Below are positions 63,917 to 64,000 of a stretch of 64,000 nt of DNA, one piece after another; position 1 is the stretch's first letter, and each line of letters opens with the position of its first letter. The stretch covers positions 1 through 64,000 of the forward strand of contig JACCXH010000044.1 of assembly GCA_013697245.1 (NCBI GenBank), written 5' to 3'. The notes beneath the pieces were generated by a model. The model was given only the letters and a program-made list of their open reading frames with translations, ran no database searches and was not told the DNA's origin. Source of the stretch: Bacteroidota bacterium (GTDB lineage Bacteria; Bacteroidota; Bacteroidia; B-17B0; Aurantibacillaceae). Made by a program: the position numbers and the translations under genes.

Positions 63917-64000
63917 CTATCGTATGAGATTAACATGGCCAACGTACTCCTTATATCCCTCGCCATGGGCTCCCAGCACTTTTATCTTGTAAGTATAGGT
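63917..64000 (-). CDS. 3' end of a protein with a T9SS type B-like C-terminus (partial)
   Basis: The minus strand is open from the window edge to TAG at 63917-63919. The 27 visible residues start TYTYKIKVLG and end GYKEYVGHVNLIR, the usual last strand pair of type B (gliding-motility C-terminal, CHU_C-like) sorting domains. The rest of this probably large secreted or surface protein lies outside the window. Confidence 0.65.
   Translation of the reverse strand, partial: TYTYKIKVLGAHGEGYKEYVGHVNLIR

Noticed and set aside
1-64000. CRISPR arrays, tRNA/rRNA genes, prophage or IS elements
   Set aside because: No regularly spaced repeats, tRNA-like sequences, integrase or transposase frames were recognised anywhere in the window.

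Overview
The window is an AT-rich chromosomal segment from a member of the Bacteroidota. Evidence: type IX secretion (T9SS) sorting domains on several proteins, a GldN-like protein, PorE-like OmpA/beta-propeller proteins, a FecI/FecR-type sigma/anti-sigma locus with a TonB-dependent receptor, and Bacteroidota-type promoters (TTTG about 20 nt before TAnnTTTG). I see no rRNA, tRNA, CRISPR array, phage or insertion sequence. The species cannot be named from what is here.

Region 1 (1-15.6 kb) is one long minus-strand run of very tightly packed genes. It starts with the cell-shape cluster mreB-mreC-mreD-mrdA(PBP2)-rodA-PBP1A. It continues without a break into scoA, an MBOAT O-acyltransferase, its SGNH/DltD-like partner, scoB, a GT2 glycosyltransferase, a DUF2304 protein and a GT39 glycosyltransferase. 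The two subunits of one CoA-transferase are therefore split by an envelope-acylation pair. The GT2-DUF2304 pair lies between the intact scoB 3' end and a diverged relic of the same 3' end (2573-2689). GT2 has no AUG start. A relic of a UbiA-type prenyltransferase sits at 228-343.

Region 2 (15.7-30.9 kb) is mostly housekeeping metabolism: a PLP-dependent (arginine) decarboxylase divergent from an arginase, a T9SS-exported serine hydrolase, a DUF1569 protein, enoyl-CoA hydratase, gamma-carbonic anhydrase, a YbaB/EbfC gene with an in-frame stop, nadE, a SprT-like protein, a LacI regulator divergent from an aminotransferase, an orphan GldN-like gene, pheT, a class III CoA-transferase and a GNAT enzyme.

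Region 3 (31-42.3 kb) is surface biology. It holds an OmpA/beta-propeller protein and a five-gene operon: ECF sigma, FecR anti-sigma, an STN-domain protein that is not a receptor, a DUF2807 lipoprotein and a TonB-dependent receptor. A DUF5916 outer-membrane protein follows.

Region 4 (42.5-53.5 kb) holds an RND/MMPL transporter, a cupin, a DUF2306-like membrane protein frameshifted at an A8 run, a membrane LytTR regulator, a cold-shock gene with a long structured leader and a perfect terminator, frr, a cysteine desulfurase, glmM, a TM2-domain protein and asnB.

Region 5 (53.5-64 kb) holds a minus-strand envelope operon (CPBP protease, M61 peptidase, PorE-like protein, beta-barrel), a di-heme cytochrome c peroxidase lipoprotein, an RCC1-repeat T9SS protein, a STAS-like protein, a cyclase-family hydrolase, thyA, and the 3' end of a protein with a T9SS type B-like C-terminus running off the window.

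Three genes carry apparent lesions (GT2 start, YbaB stop, DUF2306 frameshift). Real decay or recoding cannot be told from consensus error without reads.
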